Assembly: GCF_024171815.1 (NCBI RefSeq)
Contig: NZ_JAMTCJ010000004.1
Location: 868,001 to 932,000 of the forward strand
Length of the DNA: 64,000 nucleotides
DNA from: Williamsia maris
GTDB taxonomy: Bacteria; Actinomycetota; Actinomycetes; Mycobacteriales; Mycobacteriaceae
Reading direction: 5' to 3'
The notes beneath the pieces were generated by a model. It did not search any database. It had not been told where the DNA came from and saw only the letters and a program-made list of their open reading frames with translations. Numbering within the stretch: the first letter of the stretch is position 1; every line of letters begins with the position of its first letter. The position numbers and the translations under genes are program-made. This document shows positions 18,683-26,587 of this stretch, piece after piece.

Positions 18683-20388
18683 GTCGCAGGTACCTCTTCC
18701 GTTAGTTCGTAATCGTGCATGTCAATTCCGTACGCCTCGCAGGCGGCCGTTGTTGCTGCCGCGACGTTGCGAGATCTGAAGGCGGCGCGGAGGGCGGCCT
18801 GCGTCGTCTCGTCGACTTCATCGAGTCGCGGCACCCTAATTCGCTTGAGGTATTGCGCTTGGAACCGCAGCGTCCCACCACGCATCCGCACGCAGTACGC
18901 CTCGATGAACGCTTGCGCCACGCGTGAGAGCAGCAGTCCACCAAGCACTTCGATATCCCACCCGTCCGAGGTGACGAAGTACAGGTTGTGGTGCGGGTAG
19001 TGGCCCCCAGGGTCGAGGACGGGGTGGATCGTGGTCTTCATGTCCTGGATCAGAAGCTTCGGCCGGTCTGTGACCCCGGGCTGCACCTTGTCGATCGTTC
19101 GGTACCACGACGACGGGTCCTTCTTCGCGACGAACCGCGCGCGCAAGGCCGGGTCGTGGCTAAGGTACGCCGCCATTTGCGGATAGTCCTCCAGAGCGAC
19201 GAGTTTGCCATCATCGCCCCACGGGTTCACGAGGTAGTTGCCCTGCCAGTCGAAGGACCCTGACATCAGGTCTCGCCGCATCGCTAGCGGAAGCATCCTG
19301 TCGGCCTCAGCAGCCGATGGATTCTTCGTCACGTAGACCTTGTCCGCACCGCTCGCGATTCCGATCGAGACTCGCGTTCCGGTTGCTTCGTCATGTAGCG
19401 GGGGGAAGGACTCATTGAGGTGCTTGATCAACGCGAGGCGCGCGGGCGAACCCGTCGGCCAGAGCTCGCCGCCCTCAAACCACGACGGCAGGCGGTGAGC
19501 CTGCACACCAACCTCGCTGAACTCGACCCACTCTGGGTCGGTCGCGGCTTTCGCTAGCGCCCGGGCGGTGGCTTCAGTGAACTCTTCTGTCGTGTCTGCG
19601 ACGAGCACCGTTCCCTGCGGGGAATTGCTCAGCACGGTGATCGCAGGGTAGGCCGACACCTTTGTTTCGAAGGCGTCGACATCGTGCATGGTCCAGACGT
19701 GGTCCATCGCGTATCTCCCGGACACGAGGGCTCGGAGCTGTGCCCCATAGCTGTTCCGCATCCATCTGTCGGCGCAGATAAAGCCGACCTTTCCCCCGGG
19801 AACCAGCATGCCCAGGGAGCGTTCGTAGAAGCCAACGTAAATGTCACCTCGACCGGTCATGGTCAGCCACGTCCGCCGGTACAGCGACGCAACGGCGTCG
19901 GGTAGATCGTCGTAACGGATGTAAGGCGGGTTGCCGACCACGATGTCGGCGGCTTGGTCGTCGGGTCCACCAACCTCATCTGTATCGAGGTCAAGCACCG
20001 TTCCAGCCGCGGGCCGAAGGAAATCGGCCTGACGAACCCACGAACACGCCATCTCAAGCGCTGCGTCGCGTGGCATACCCGCCTCCACCAGCAGCGCGCA
20101 CGAAAGCGCTCGGCAGGTTTCAACGTGCTCTGGAAGCAGGTCGTAAGCCCGAATAGCGTCATGTAGCTCCGACAACGCGGTCCCCCGGTGCCGAGCGCTG
20201 TTGATCAGCCGCTCGACGATTACCGCCAAGAACGCTCCCGATCCGCATGACGGCTCGACGAGTCGCACGGCTCCAAGATCGCGGTCAGCGGTGTAGCCCG
20301 TCAGGTCTAGGATCACCTCCACGACCCAGCGCCTAGTGAAAACCTCGCCGGTTGCGCGAGCGACCTGAACGGTCTCCGCGACTGTCAT
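18679..20388 (-). CDS. N6-adenine DNA methyltransferase of the XhoI/PaeR7I-type RM system
   Basis: 569 aa. SAM motif I EPSCGSGAFL (45-54) and catalytic motif IV NPPY (153-156) in the gamma-class order. The C-terminal half (WDIEVLGGLLLSRVAQAFIEAYCVRMRGGTLRFQAQYLKRIRVP) is the target-recognition region typical of stand-alone N6-A methylases such as M.PaeR7I. It protects the cognate site, predicted CTCGAG, and is coupled to the endonuclease downstream. The 188-nt gap upstream probably holds its promoter, but I see no clear boxes and no controller (C protein) gene. Confidence 0.9.
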   Translation of the reverse strand: MTVAETVQVARATGEVFTRRWVVEVILDLTGYTADRDLGAVRLVEPSCGSGAFLAVIVERLINSARHRGTALSELHDAIRAYDLLPEHVETCRALSCALLVEAGMPRDAALEMACSWVRQADFLRPAAGTVLDLDTDEVGGPDDQAADIVVGNPPYIRYDDLPDAVASLYRRTWLTMTGRGDIYVGFYERSLGMLVPGGKVGFICADRWMRNSYGAQLRALVSGRYAMDHVWTMHDVDAFETKVSAYPAITVLSNSPQGTVLVADTTEEFTEATARALAKAATDPEWVEFSEVGVQAHRLPSWFEGGELWPTGSPARLALIKHLNESFPPLHDEATGTRVSIGIASGADKVYVTKNPSAAEADRMLPLAMRRDLMSGSFDWQGNYLVNPWGDDGKLVALEDYPQMAAYLSHDPALRARFVAKKDPSSWYRTIDKVQPGVTDRPKLLIQDMKTTIHPVLDPGGHYPHHNLYFVTSDGWDIEVLGGLLLSRVAQAFIEAYCVRMRGGTLRFQAQYLKRIRVPRLDEVDETTQAALRAAFRSRNVAAATTAACEAYGIDMHDYELTEEVPAT

Positions 20389-20576
20389 CGAACTATCCAG
20401 ACCACTTCGAAATCAGACACGTGACGATGATGCACTACGCAACGGACATCCCGGGGGCCGCCGCTCCGTCGCCAAGACTCGGTGCAACGGAACCCACGTC
20501 AGGCAGGGCATCGTCAGAATTGGGCGCACGGCCCTCCGCTTGCAGGTCTGAACTGCGGCCGCCGATCAAGGTGCAC

Positions 20577-21536
20577 CTACTCGTCGCCGTAGCCGTTTGC
20601 GTAGGTCGCCTCCGGTAGCGGTTCAGGTACATACTTCTTGTCGTCCGGGTGGTGGTAGATGCACTCACTAGCCATGTCGACCGTGGTCTCGTTGATGAGC
20701 TTCTCGTACGCGGTGGAGCCCTCCTGAGCGACGTCGAACGCACCCGACCAGACTCGCTCGACGGGCACTCCCGCTTCTACAAGCGGAGCAATATCGCTCA
20801 TGACCAGACCCAGCTTCCTTGTCACCGGAAACGTAATGCCCCACGCAGTCATAAAGCCCACACCCATTTCCGTCGCGCCGTCCTCTGGCTGACGCACAAG
20901 TCCTACTGGCGCGTCGTTGGTGATAAGCGATCGCTTGTCGAAGCGAACCAGCGTCCAGGGCCTGCCAACGAGGTACTTCACCAGCTTCTCGGGTAGTTCG
21001 GCCATCTGTTTGATGTGGACGGGTGCGGGGACCCTGTACGGCCCCTGGGGGTTTGCCGCTTGTTCTCGATACCTTGCGGCCTGCTCGTCATTTAGGTCGA
21101 GGCCGAGTCGGCGTTTCGCCCACGGCCGCGCACGGTCGCCGCTTGCTGCCATTGCCTCTAGCCGCGCCATCTGAGCAAGCATGTGTCCGAGCATTTTGCG
21201 TTGGTCTGGCCCCCGCACCGCTTGCATTGCCAAGAAGTACCCAAGTTCTAGCCGCTGCTCCTCGGGAAGAGGCCAGACTCCGTCGACGATCGACCGGAAG
21301 ATCGATGCTGCACTTGACTCGACCGCGGCCAGCGCCTTTTCGATGACGTCCGGCCCTTCGGGGTGGTCCTGAACTGTGTAGAAGTGGTTCGTCGCGGCAG
21401 TCTTACCAATTACCTGGGTGAATCGCTTGTCGCCCGGTAGACGGACCGTCGTGATTCGCTCGTCCATATCGGCGAAACCACGGAGGTAGAACTTGGGCAC
21501 TGTGTGGTGCAGCTTCGCGATGTTTGGCACTGCCAA
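20577..21536 (-). CDS. DUF4238 family protein
   Basis: 319 aa. The N-terminal HHTVPKFYLRGFAD, then TNHFYTV, and the internal ITNDAPV...TFPVTRKLGLVM are the signature blocks of DUF4238. That family of unknown function is common in accessory regions of bacterial genomes and often sits near restriction systems or mobile genes. No signal peptide or transmembrane segment is seen. Codon use and base composition look somewhat less GC-rich than the host genes, as for the neighbouring RM genes. It lies between the methylase and attR, the usual cargo position. A defence or toxin role is only a guess. Confidence 0.8.
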   Translation of the reverse strand: MAVPNIAKLHHTVPKFYLRGFADMDERITTVRLPGDKRFTQVIGKTAATNHFYTVQDHPEGPDVIEKALAAVESSAASIFRSIVDGVWPLPEEQRLELGYFLAMQAVRGPDQRKMLGHMLAQMARLEAMAASGDRARPWAKRRLGLDLNDEQAARYREQAANPQGPYRVPAPVHIKQMAELPEKLVKYLVGRPWTLVRFDKRSLITNDAPVGLVRQPEDGATEMGVGFMTAWGITFPVTRKLGLVMSDIAPLVEAGVPVERVWSGAFDVAQEGSTAYEKLINETTVDMASECIYHHPDDKKYVPEPLPEATYANGYGDE

Positions 21537-21584
21537 CCTCGTGGTCGTCTACAGGTTCGTTCAGCTTGCCGATGCATGGAGCTG

Positions 21585-21606
21585 TGCATTGCGGGCAATG
21601 CATTGA
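21585..21606. repeat. Palindrome and candidate arm-type site, attR side
   Basis: TGCATTGC-GG-GCAATGCA (21585-21602) is a perfect inverted repeat that runs into ATGCATTGA (21598-21606), the 9-mer also found at 7833-7841. Further GATGCA copies occur at 21571, 21617 and 21690. These are candidate Int/Xis binding sites. The 173-nt stretch 21537-21709 contains no gene. Confidence 0.35.
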
Positions 21607-21709
21607 TTGGTTCCACGATGCATCAGGATGTCGGAGTAGGCGAGCTGCCACGCTGGTCAACGAGAGTATTTGGCATCTCTAGGTGGGCCGATGCAGGCCC
21701 GTGACACAA

Positions 21710-21731
21710 GTTCGAGTCCCGTCATCCACCC
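21710..21731 (+). repeat. attR core (22-bp direct repeat)
   Basis: Exact copy of the tRNA-His 3' end at 7750-7771. The sequence before it is unrelated to a tRNA, so this is an attachment-site remnant and not a second tRNA gene. It marks the right end of the element. Confidence 0.92.
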
Positions 21732-21735
21732 CAGT

Positions 21736-21769
21736 AGGTGGGAGGGCAATTGTGCCCTCCCACCTTTTT
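21736..21769 (+). terminator. Original tRNA-His terminator, displaced by the element
   Basis: A perfect stem with arms 21737-21748 and 21753-21764, a 4-nt ATTG loop and TTTTT (21765-21769): a classic intrinsic terminator. It begins 5 bp after the attR core, so before integration it ended the tRNA-His transcript. Confidence 0.85.
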
Positions 21770-21923
21770 GTTCTCCCCATCCTGCACGTCCCCGCAGTTC
21801 ACGTGCGTTGCGCTTCCGACTGTCCGCTGCCGCGACACCTGCCCGACGCGATCGTGAGCGGCAGTCGTTTGCCGCACTAATCTGATTGCATGGCTGCCCA
21901 CAGCACTCCTGCACGGTCAGCTG

Positions 21924-23186
21924 ATGAACGCCGGACGCCACTCTCTCGAGATGGGTGACCGGCGGCATCACGACCCTGCGACTCCCACCCCGCGTTCGTC
22001 ATTTCCGCGGTTCTGGGCGGCAGCGGCGATCAGTTCGATCGGCTCGGCCGTGACGGCCGTCGCGATGCCCGTGTTGGTGGTCCACCAACTGGACGCGTCG
22101 CCGTTCGAGGTCGGCGTCGTGAATGCCGCTCAGTTCGTTCCGTACGCGCTACTCGGTCTCATCGCGGGCGCCTACGTGGACCGGTGGCGGCGCAAGCCGA
22201 TCCTCGTGTGGGCGAGCGTCGGGCGCGCCTTGTCCCTGGGTGCCGTGCCGGCACTCTGGCTTGCGGGGTCATTGCAAATCTGGATGTTGGTCATCGCGCT
22301 GGTGTTGTTCGGCGCGTTCTCGGTCTTCGGGTTCGCTGCGACCCAGTCGCTACTTCCCGCTCTTGTTCCCCGAACAGGTCTCATCGCAGCCAATGCGCGC
22401 CTCGATCAGGCGGACGCCGCCGCGACAACCCTCGGGCCGGCCCTCGGCGGCGGGCTCGTCGGACTGCTCGGAGCCCCCGTGGCGATTGCGGTCGACGCGA
22501 TCAGCTACCTCGTGGACGCGGCCCTCTCCGCAGGGATCCGAGTTGACGAGTCTCGCGACAGATCCGGCCCACGTCGTCTTCGCGCGGAGATCCGCGACGG
22601 CGTGCGGTGGACGTACCACCACCCCACGCTGGGGCCACTCGCCGTATCGACACACATCTGGTTCCTCGCCAATGGCGCTGCGATGACCACTCTTTCGATC
22701 TTCGTCTTACGGTCACTCGACTTCACAGCTCTGGCATTCGGGCTGCTGTTGGCGGTCGTCGGGTTCGCCGGTCTGGTGGGGGCATCCATCGCGCCGAGGT
22801 GTGGTGAGCGGATCGGTTCGGGGCCGGTGATCATCCTCGCCCGTGCGATCTATCCGATCGCGTGGCTGTTGGTGGCCATCACCCCCGCGACAGGCGGTGG
22901 CCTCACACTCCTGTTCGGCGCTCTGGGGCTCCTGGGTATCGCCGCCGGGATCGAGAACTCGAACGAGATGAACGTCTGGCAGACGCTCACGCCGGATGAG
23001 CTTCTCGGCAGGGTGAACGGCACAAGACGCTCGATCAATCGAACGTCGGCAGCCGTCGGGGCGATCGGCGCAGGCTTCCTCGTCGGCGTGATCGGAGATC
23101 GCCTCACGCTCCTCGGCGTGATCGCTGCCTTCGCAGCTGCCGCCCTCGTCTGCGCGCGATCTCCACTGCGCGTCGACCGAGCGTGA
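21924..23186 (+). CDS. MFS transporter (EntS/MFS_3-type exporter)
   Basis: 420 aa with about 12 hydrophobic segments. The first helix starts at FWAAAAISSIGSAVTAVAMPVLV, and the loop 2-3 motif AGAYVDRWRRKPIL is the MFS motif A (G-x-x-x-D-R-x-x-R/K-x). The sequence resembles the MFS_3/enterobactin-exporter-like group, whose members export small molecules; the substrate is unknown. ATG 21924 or ATG 21951 could be the start, and neither has a strong ribosome site. The gene lies just outside attR and contains a CTCGAG site (21945). Confidence 0.85.
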   Translation: MNAGRHSLEMGDRRHHDPATPTPRSSFPRFWAAAAISSIGSAVTAVAMPVLVVHQLDASPFEVGVVNAAQFVPYALLGLIAGAYVDRWRRKPILVWASVGRALSLGAVPALWLAGSLQIWMLVIALVLFGAFSVFGFAATQSLLPALVPRTGLIAANARLDQADAAATTLGPALGGGLVGLLGAPVAIAVDAISYLVDAALSAGIRVDESRDRSGPRRLRAEIRDGVRWTYHHPTLGPLAVSTHIWFLANGAAMTTLSIFVLRSLDFTALAFGLLLAVVGFAGLVGASIAPRCGERIGSGPVIILARAIYPIAWLLVAITPATGGGLTLLFGALGLLGIAAGIENSNEMNVWQTLTPDELLGRVNGTRRSINRTSAAVGAIGAGFLVGVIGDRLTLLGVIAAFAAAALVCARSPLRVDRA

Positions 23187-23250
23187 ACGGTGCGGATACT
23201 CCAGCGCAGGTGACGCCGCAGGTCGGATCCGGTCCTCCACCCCAGCAACG

Positions 23251-23287
23251 CCGAAGGCCCACCCGATTCGTTCGAGTGGGCCTTCGG
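23251..23287. terminator. Bidirectional terminator between MFS and acyl-CoA dehydrogenase genes
   Basis: A perfect 12-bp stem with arms 23251-23262 and 23276-23287 and a 13-nt loop, between two convergent genes. There is no long T run on either side, which is common in high-GC actinobacteria. Confidence 0.7.
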
Positions 23288-23320
23288 TCGTCGTGGGGTC
23301 GGAGGCAGCGCCTCGGCGGT

Positions 23321-24463
23321 CTACAGCGACCGGGCGATGATCTCCTTCATGATCTCGTTGGTGCCCGCGTAGATCTTCTGCACGCGGCCGTCGGCCCACA
23401 TGCGGCCGATCGGGTATTCGCTCATGTAGCCGTAGCCGCCGAAGAGCTGGACGCACTCGTCGAGGACCGCCATCGCGCGGTCGGTGGTCCACCACTTGGC
23501 CATGGCGACGGTCGGGATGTCGAGGTCACCGGTGAGGTGCTTGACGATGCAGTCGTCGACGAACACCCGCGCGATACGGGTCTCGGTGGCCGCCTCGGCG
23601 AGCTTGAACTTGGTGTTCTGGAAGCCGAAGACCGGACGACCGAACGCCTGACGGTCCTTGGTGTAGGCGATGGTCTGCGCCACAGCCGATTCCATACCGG
23701 CCACCGAGGCGACGGCGATGATGAGTCGCTCCTGCGGGAGCTGCTGCATCAGCTGGATGAAGCCCTGCCCCTCCTCGCTGCCGAGGAGGTTGGCGACCGG
23801 GACGCGGACGCTGTCGAAGAACAGTTCCGAGGTGTCCTGACCGCGCTGACCGATCTTGTCGAGCACCCGACCGCGGCGGAAACCCTCCCGATCCCCCTCG
23901 ACGAGCACCAGCGAGATGCCCTTGGCGCCCTCTTTGGTGTCGGTCTTGACCACGACGACGATGAGGTCGGCCTGGGAACCGTTGGTGATGAACGTCTTCG
24001 AACCGTCGATGACGTAGTCGTCACCGTCGCGGATCGCCTTGGTCTTGATGCTCTGCAGGTCCGATCCGGTGCCCGGCTCGGTCATCGCGATGGCGCCGAC
24101 GACCTCACCGGAGGCCATCTTGGGCAGCCACTGCTTCTTCTGCTCCTCGGTGCCGTAGGCGAGCAGGTAGTGCGCGATGATGCCGTTGTGCAGGCTGACG
24201 CCCCACGACGAGTCACCGATGCGGGCCTGCTCCTCGATCAGCACCGACTCGTGGGCGAAGGTGCCGCCACCGCCGCCGTACTCCTCGGGGATCGACATGC
24301 ACAGCAGCCCGAGCTCGCCGGCCTGATTCCACAGGTCCCGGTCGACGTGGTGCTGGTCGATGTACTTGTCGACGTTGGGGGCGACGGTCTTCTCGAAGAA
24401 CGACCGGACCAGACCGCGCAGGTCGTCCAGGTCGTCGGTCGCCCAGGGGGAAGCGTTGGTCAT
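23321..24463 (-). CDS. Acyl-CoA dehydrogenase
   Basis: 380 aa, normal length. Motifs: MTEPGTGSDLQ (flavin and substrate contact), DGSKTFITNG, the QAFGRPVFGFQNTKFKLAE helix, and C-terminal QLFGGYGYMSEYPIGRMWADGRVQKIYAGTNEIMKEII, including the usual IYxGTxEI FAD contact. It oxidises an acyl-CoA to the enoyl-CoA in fatty-acid or branched-chain catabolism, passing electrons to ETF. The candidate catalytic base position near the C-terminus cannot be assigned by eye, so chain length is not predicted. It is downstream of the L,D-transpeptidase with a 139-nt gap. Confidence 0.9.
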   Translation of the reverse strand: MTNASPWATDDLDDLRGLVRSFFEKTVAPNVDKYIDQHHVDRDLWNQAGELGLLCMSIPEEYGGGGGTFAHESVLIEEQARIGDSSWGVSLHNGIIAHYLLAYGTEEQKKQWLPKMASGEVVGAIAMTEPGTGSDLQSIKTKAIRDGDDYVIDGSKTFITNGSQADLIVVVVKTDTKEGAKGISLVLVEGDREGFRRGRVLDKIGQRGQDTSELFFDSVRVPVANLLGSEEGQGFIQLMQQLPQERLIIAVASVAGMESAVAQTIAYTKDRQAFGRPVFGFQNTKFKLAEAATETRIARVFVDDCIVKHLTGDLDIPTVAMAKWWTTDRAMAVLDECVQLFGGYGYMSEYPIGRMWADGRVQKIYAGTNEIMKEIIARSL

Positions 24464-24602
24464 GGTGAGTAGAGCCTTCCTCGACAGATGAGGTCTGCGA
24501 ACATTGTCAACGCCGAGCGTAACACTTGACGATGGCAGTATCGGTTTCCCTCAGCCGCGAGGCCGGCTCACCCGCACCCTCGACGGGCCGATCGAGACCG
24601 GG

Positions 24603-25832
24603 TCAGGCGTTGCCTGCGTTGCCGCGCTTCCACACGTCCCACGGGATGTTCCAGTCGCCGAGGCCGTCGGTACCCGGCAGGACGTCGCCGACGGTGTTCT
24701 TGACCTGGACGATGTCACCGCGCAGCGAGGTGCTCATGACCCACTCGGCGTTCTCCGGGCTGAGATTGAGGCATCCGTTGCTGACGTTCGAGTTGCCCTG
24801 CGCGTAGATCGACCACGGCGCCGCATGCATGTAGATGCCGCTGTAGGACATCTGGGTGTCGGAGTACACCGTCTCCTTGTAGCCCTCCGGCGAGTTCACC
24901 GGAACGCCGTAGGTGGACGAATCCATGATGATGCTCGGGACGCGATCACCGATGATGTAGGTCCCGCGGTTGGTCGGCGTGGAGTCCTTGCCCATCGACG
25001 TGGGCATGGTGCGCACGACCTTGCCGTTGAGTACCGCCGTCACCTGCTTGGTGTTGTCGTCGGCGGTGTAGACGAGCGACCGCCCGATGGTGAAGTTCAG
25101 GGTCTTGTTCTGCTGTCCGAAGACGCCGCCGCCGAGATCGATGCCGTAGGTGTTGATCTTGACGTTGACCTTCGTGCCCGGCTTCCAATAATTCTGCGGA
25201 CGCCACCGCAGTTCGGAGTCGCTGAGCCAGTAGAAGGCGCCGGCGACCGGCGGATCGGTGGTGACGGTGATCGCGTTCTGCGCGGTGCGCTTGTCGGTGA
25301 TCGGCTCGTCGAACCGGATGGCGACGGGCTGTCCGACGCCGACGGTCGAGTTGTTCTCCGGAAGCAGGTACGTGTCGGTCAGGTTGTTCGGCGCGCGCGT
25401 CGTGAACGACATCTTGCTCGAGTTGGTGCCCGAGATGCCCTGGACGTCGGCGGCCACGGTGTAGGTCTTGTCGAAGCCGAACGGCTCGGTGCTCGTCCAC
25501 TCGGTGCGGTCGGAGTTGTAGGCGCCCGCGATGGTGCCGCCGGTCTGCTTCGGGATCCGGACGTCGGTCAGCTCGCCGGACTTGGCGACGACCTTCAGGG
25601 GTGCGCCCGGCTGGATGCCCGCCGCGCGGTCACGCAGCGGCTGACCGTTGAACGTGGTGATCGACACCGACGGACGCATCAGATCGTCGAACCCGGTGTT
25701 GGTGTTGACCTGATCGCTGTACGTCGGCGCCGCCGTGCCCGCCGAGCACGCCGCGAGTGTTCCCACCGCGCAGATCGTCACCGCCAGCGACGCCCAACCG
25801 CGTGTACGACGACCGAAAGGACCGAACCCCAT
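24603..25832 (-). CDS. Lipoprotein L,D-transpeptidase (LdtB/LppS-like)
   Basis: 409 aa from ATG 25832, with GGGAG 5 nt upstream; the longer frame is non-coding leader. A signal peptide after FGRRTRGW ends in the lipobox LAAC. Two Ig-like domains (about 50-260) precede the YkuD catalytic domain, with YMHAAPWSIY (His) and VSNGCLNLS (catalytic Cys). It makes 3->3 cross-links in peptidoglycan outside the membrane, as in LdtMt enzymes; the pattern fits mycobacterial LppS/LdtE-type lipoproteins. A perfect inverted repeat lies upstream. Confidence 0.9.
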   Translation of the reverse strand: MGFGPFGRRTRGWASLAVTICAVGTLAACSAGTAAPTYSDQVNTNTGFDDLMRPSVSITTFNGQPLRDRAAGIQPGAPLKVVAKSGELTDVRIPKQTGGTIAGAYNSDRTEWTSTEPFGFDKTYTVAADVQGISGTNSSKMSFTTRAPNNLTDTYLLPENNSTVGVGQPVAIRFDEPITDKRTAQNAITVTTDPPVAGAFYWLSDSELRWRPQNYWKPGTKVNVKINTYGIDLGGGVFGQQNKTLNFTIGRSLVYTADDNTKQVTAVLNGKVVRTMPTSMGKDSTPTNRGTYIIGDRVPSIIMDSSTYGVPVNSPEGYKETVYSDTQMSYSGIYMHAAPWSIYAQGNSNVSNGCLNLSPENAEWVMSTSLRGDIVQVKNTVGDVLPGTDGLGDWNIPWDVWKRGNAGNA

Positions 25833-25947
25833 GTTGCTCCCAGAAAAAACATCAGCGCGCGTCGCGCGGTTGATCGGACTGCATGTGCACTCACCTCGGG
25901 CTGTATCGGTATGCCGCTCTGCACGTCGAGCCCCCAGGGTGACATCA

Positions 25948-25964
25948 GTGTACGAGACGTACAC
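25948..25964. promoter_or_regulatory. Inverted repeat upstream of L,D-transpeptidase
   Basis: GTGTACG-AGA-CGTACAC, perfect 7-bp arms, about 116 bp before the ATG. The size and symmetry fit a TetR/GntR-type operator. The remainder of the 249-nt gap to tRNA-Lys has no gene. Confidence 0.4.
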
Positions 25965-26081
25965 CACTTGTCACCGAATGCCGCGCGAGCCCTGCGGCAT
26001 GTCGCGCCCACCGACCCCTCGGGGTGGACGATTTTTACCCAGGGGCGGGGACCTGTTAATGTTCCATCTCGCACGATCCAA

Positions 26082-26157
<76 letters not shown>

Positions 26158-26203
26158 CACGCTTGGACCTTCCGCCTCATCGAGGCACACCGCATATGCA
26201 AAA

Positions 26204-26229
26204 CGCCCGGATTCTGTCGAATCCGGGCG
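26204..26229. terminator. Terminator between tRNA-Lys and DUF3618 gene
   Basis: A perfect 11-bp stem, 26204-26214 with 26219-26229, and a TGTC loop, followed by CTTCGCTT. It can serve tRNA-Lys and the convergent small gene. Confidence 0.75.
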
Positions 26230-26243
26230 CTTCGCTTGGTGTT

Positions 26244-26465
26244 TCAGCTGACGAGCTTCTTCACCGTCAATGCCAGTGCCAACACCCCGACACCGATCAG
26301 CGGAAACTTCACCGCCGGTGAGTTCAGGGTCGCGAGGAGGCCGTTCTTCGCGTCATCGGCCAGCCGTTGAGGGTTCGCACGAACCGCCAGGTTGTCCAGC
26401 GTCGCGGCGAGTTCCTCGCGAGCACGGGCGATGTCACGTTCGATGCTGTCGGTGTCCCGTGCCAC
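26244..26465 (-). CDS. DUF3618 small membrane protein
   Basis: 73 aa. It starts MARDTDSIERDIARAREELAATLD, the DUF3618 signature, then a linker and one transmembrane helix (FPLIGVGVLALALTVKKLV) with a basic end. Such proteins are frequent in actinobacteria; an envelope-associated role is assumed, the function is unknown. It is divergent from bcp. Confidence 0.85.
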   Translation of the reverse strand: MARDTDSIERDIARAREELAATLDNLAVRANPQRLADDAKNGLLATLNSPAVKFPLIGVGVLALALTVKKLVS

Positions 26466-26574
26466 GTGTCCTCCATCTGGGTCGAATCGAAAGAATGATC
26501 TTTCGGCGGGTTGTGACCCCCACGGTAGTTCAGAACGGTCGTGACACCTGCCGTCGCACCCCGATCGCCTCGAC

Positions 26575-26587
26575 TACCGTGACTCCG
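26575..26587 (+). promoter_or_regulatory. Leaderless promoter of bcp
   Basis: TACCGT (26575-26580), 7 nt, GTG 26588. It follows the TANNNT-N6/7-RTG pattern and decides the start against the in-frame GTG 26579. Confidence 0.45.

Larger units (their letters stand above)
7772..21731. mobile_element. Integrated phage-satellite-like element in tRNA-His
   Basis: About 13.96 kb bounded by the 22-bp attL/attR repeat. Gene order: integrase and partner (minus); xis-like HTH and RepA-like ATPase (plus); origin-like repeats; small genes; serine resolvase; a second run of small genes ending in an FtsH-type peptidase (plus); large terminase with two small genes (minus); restriction endonuclease and methylase (minus); DUF4238 (minus); attR. 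Replication, integration and terminase functions are present, but no capsid, portal, tail or lysis gene was recognised. That suggests a satellite using a helper phage, or a reduced prophage. CTCGAG, the predicted site of its own restriction enzyme, was not found inside it. Confidence 0.88.

Noticed and set aside
21701-21731. Possible second tRNA-His at the right end of the element
   Set aside because: Only the T-arm and acceptor 3' part are present; there is no D arm, anticodon or 5' acceptor. It is the attR copy.
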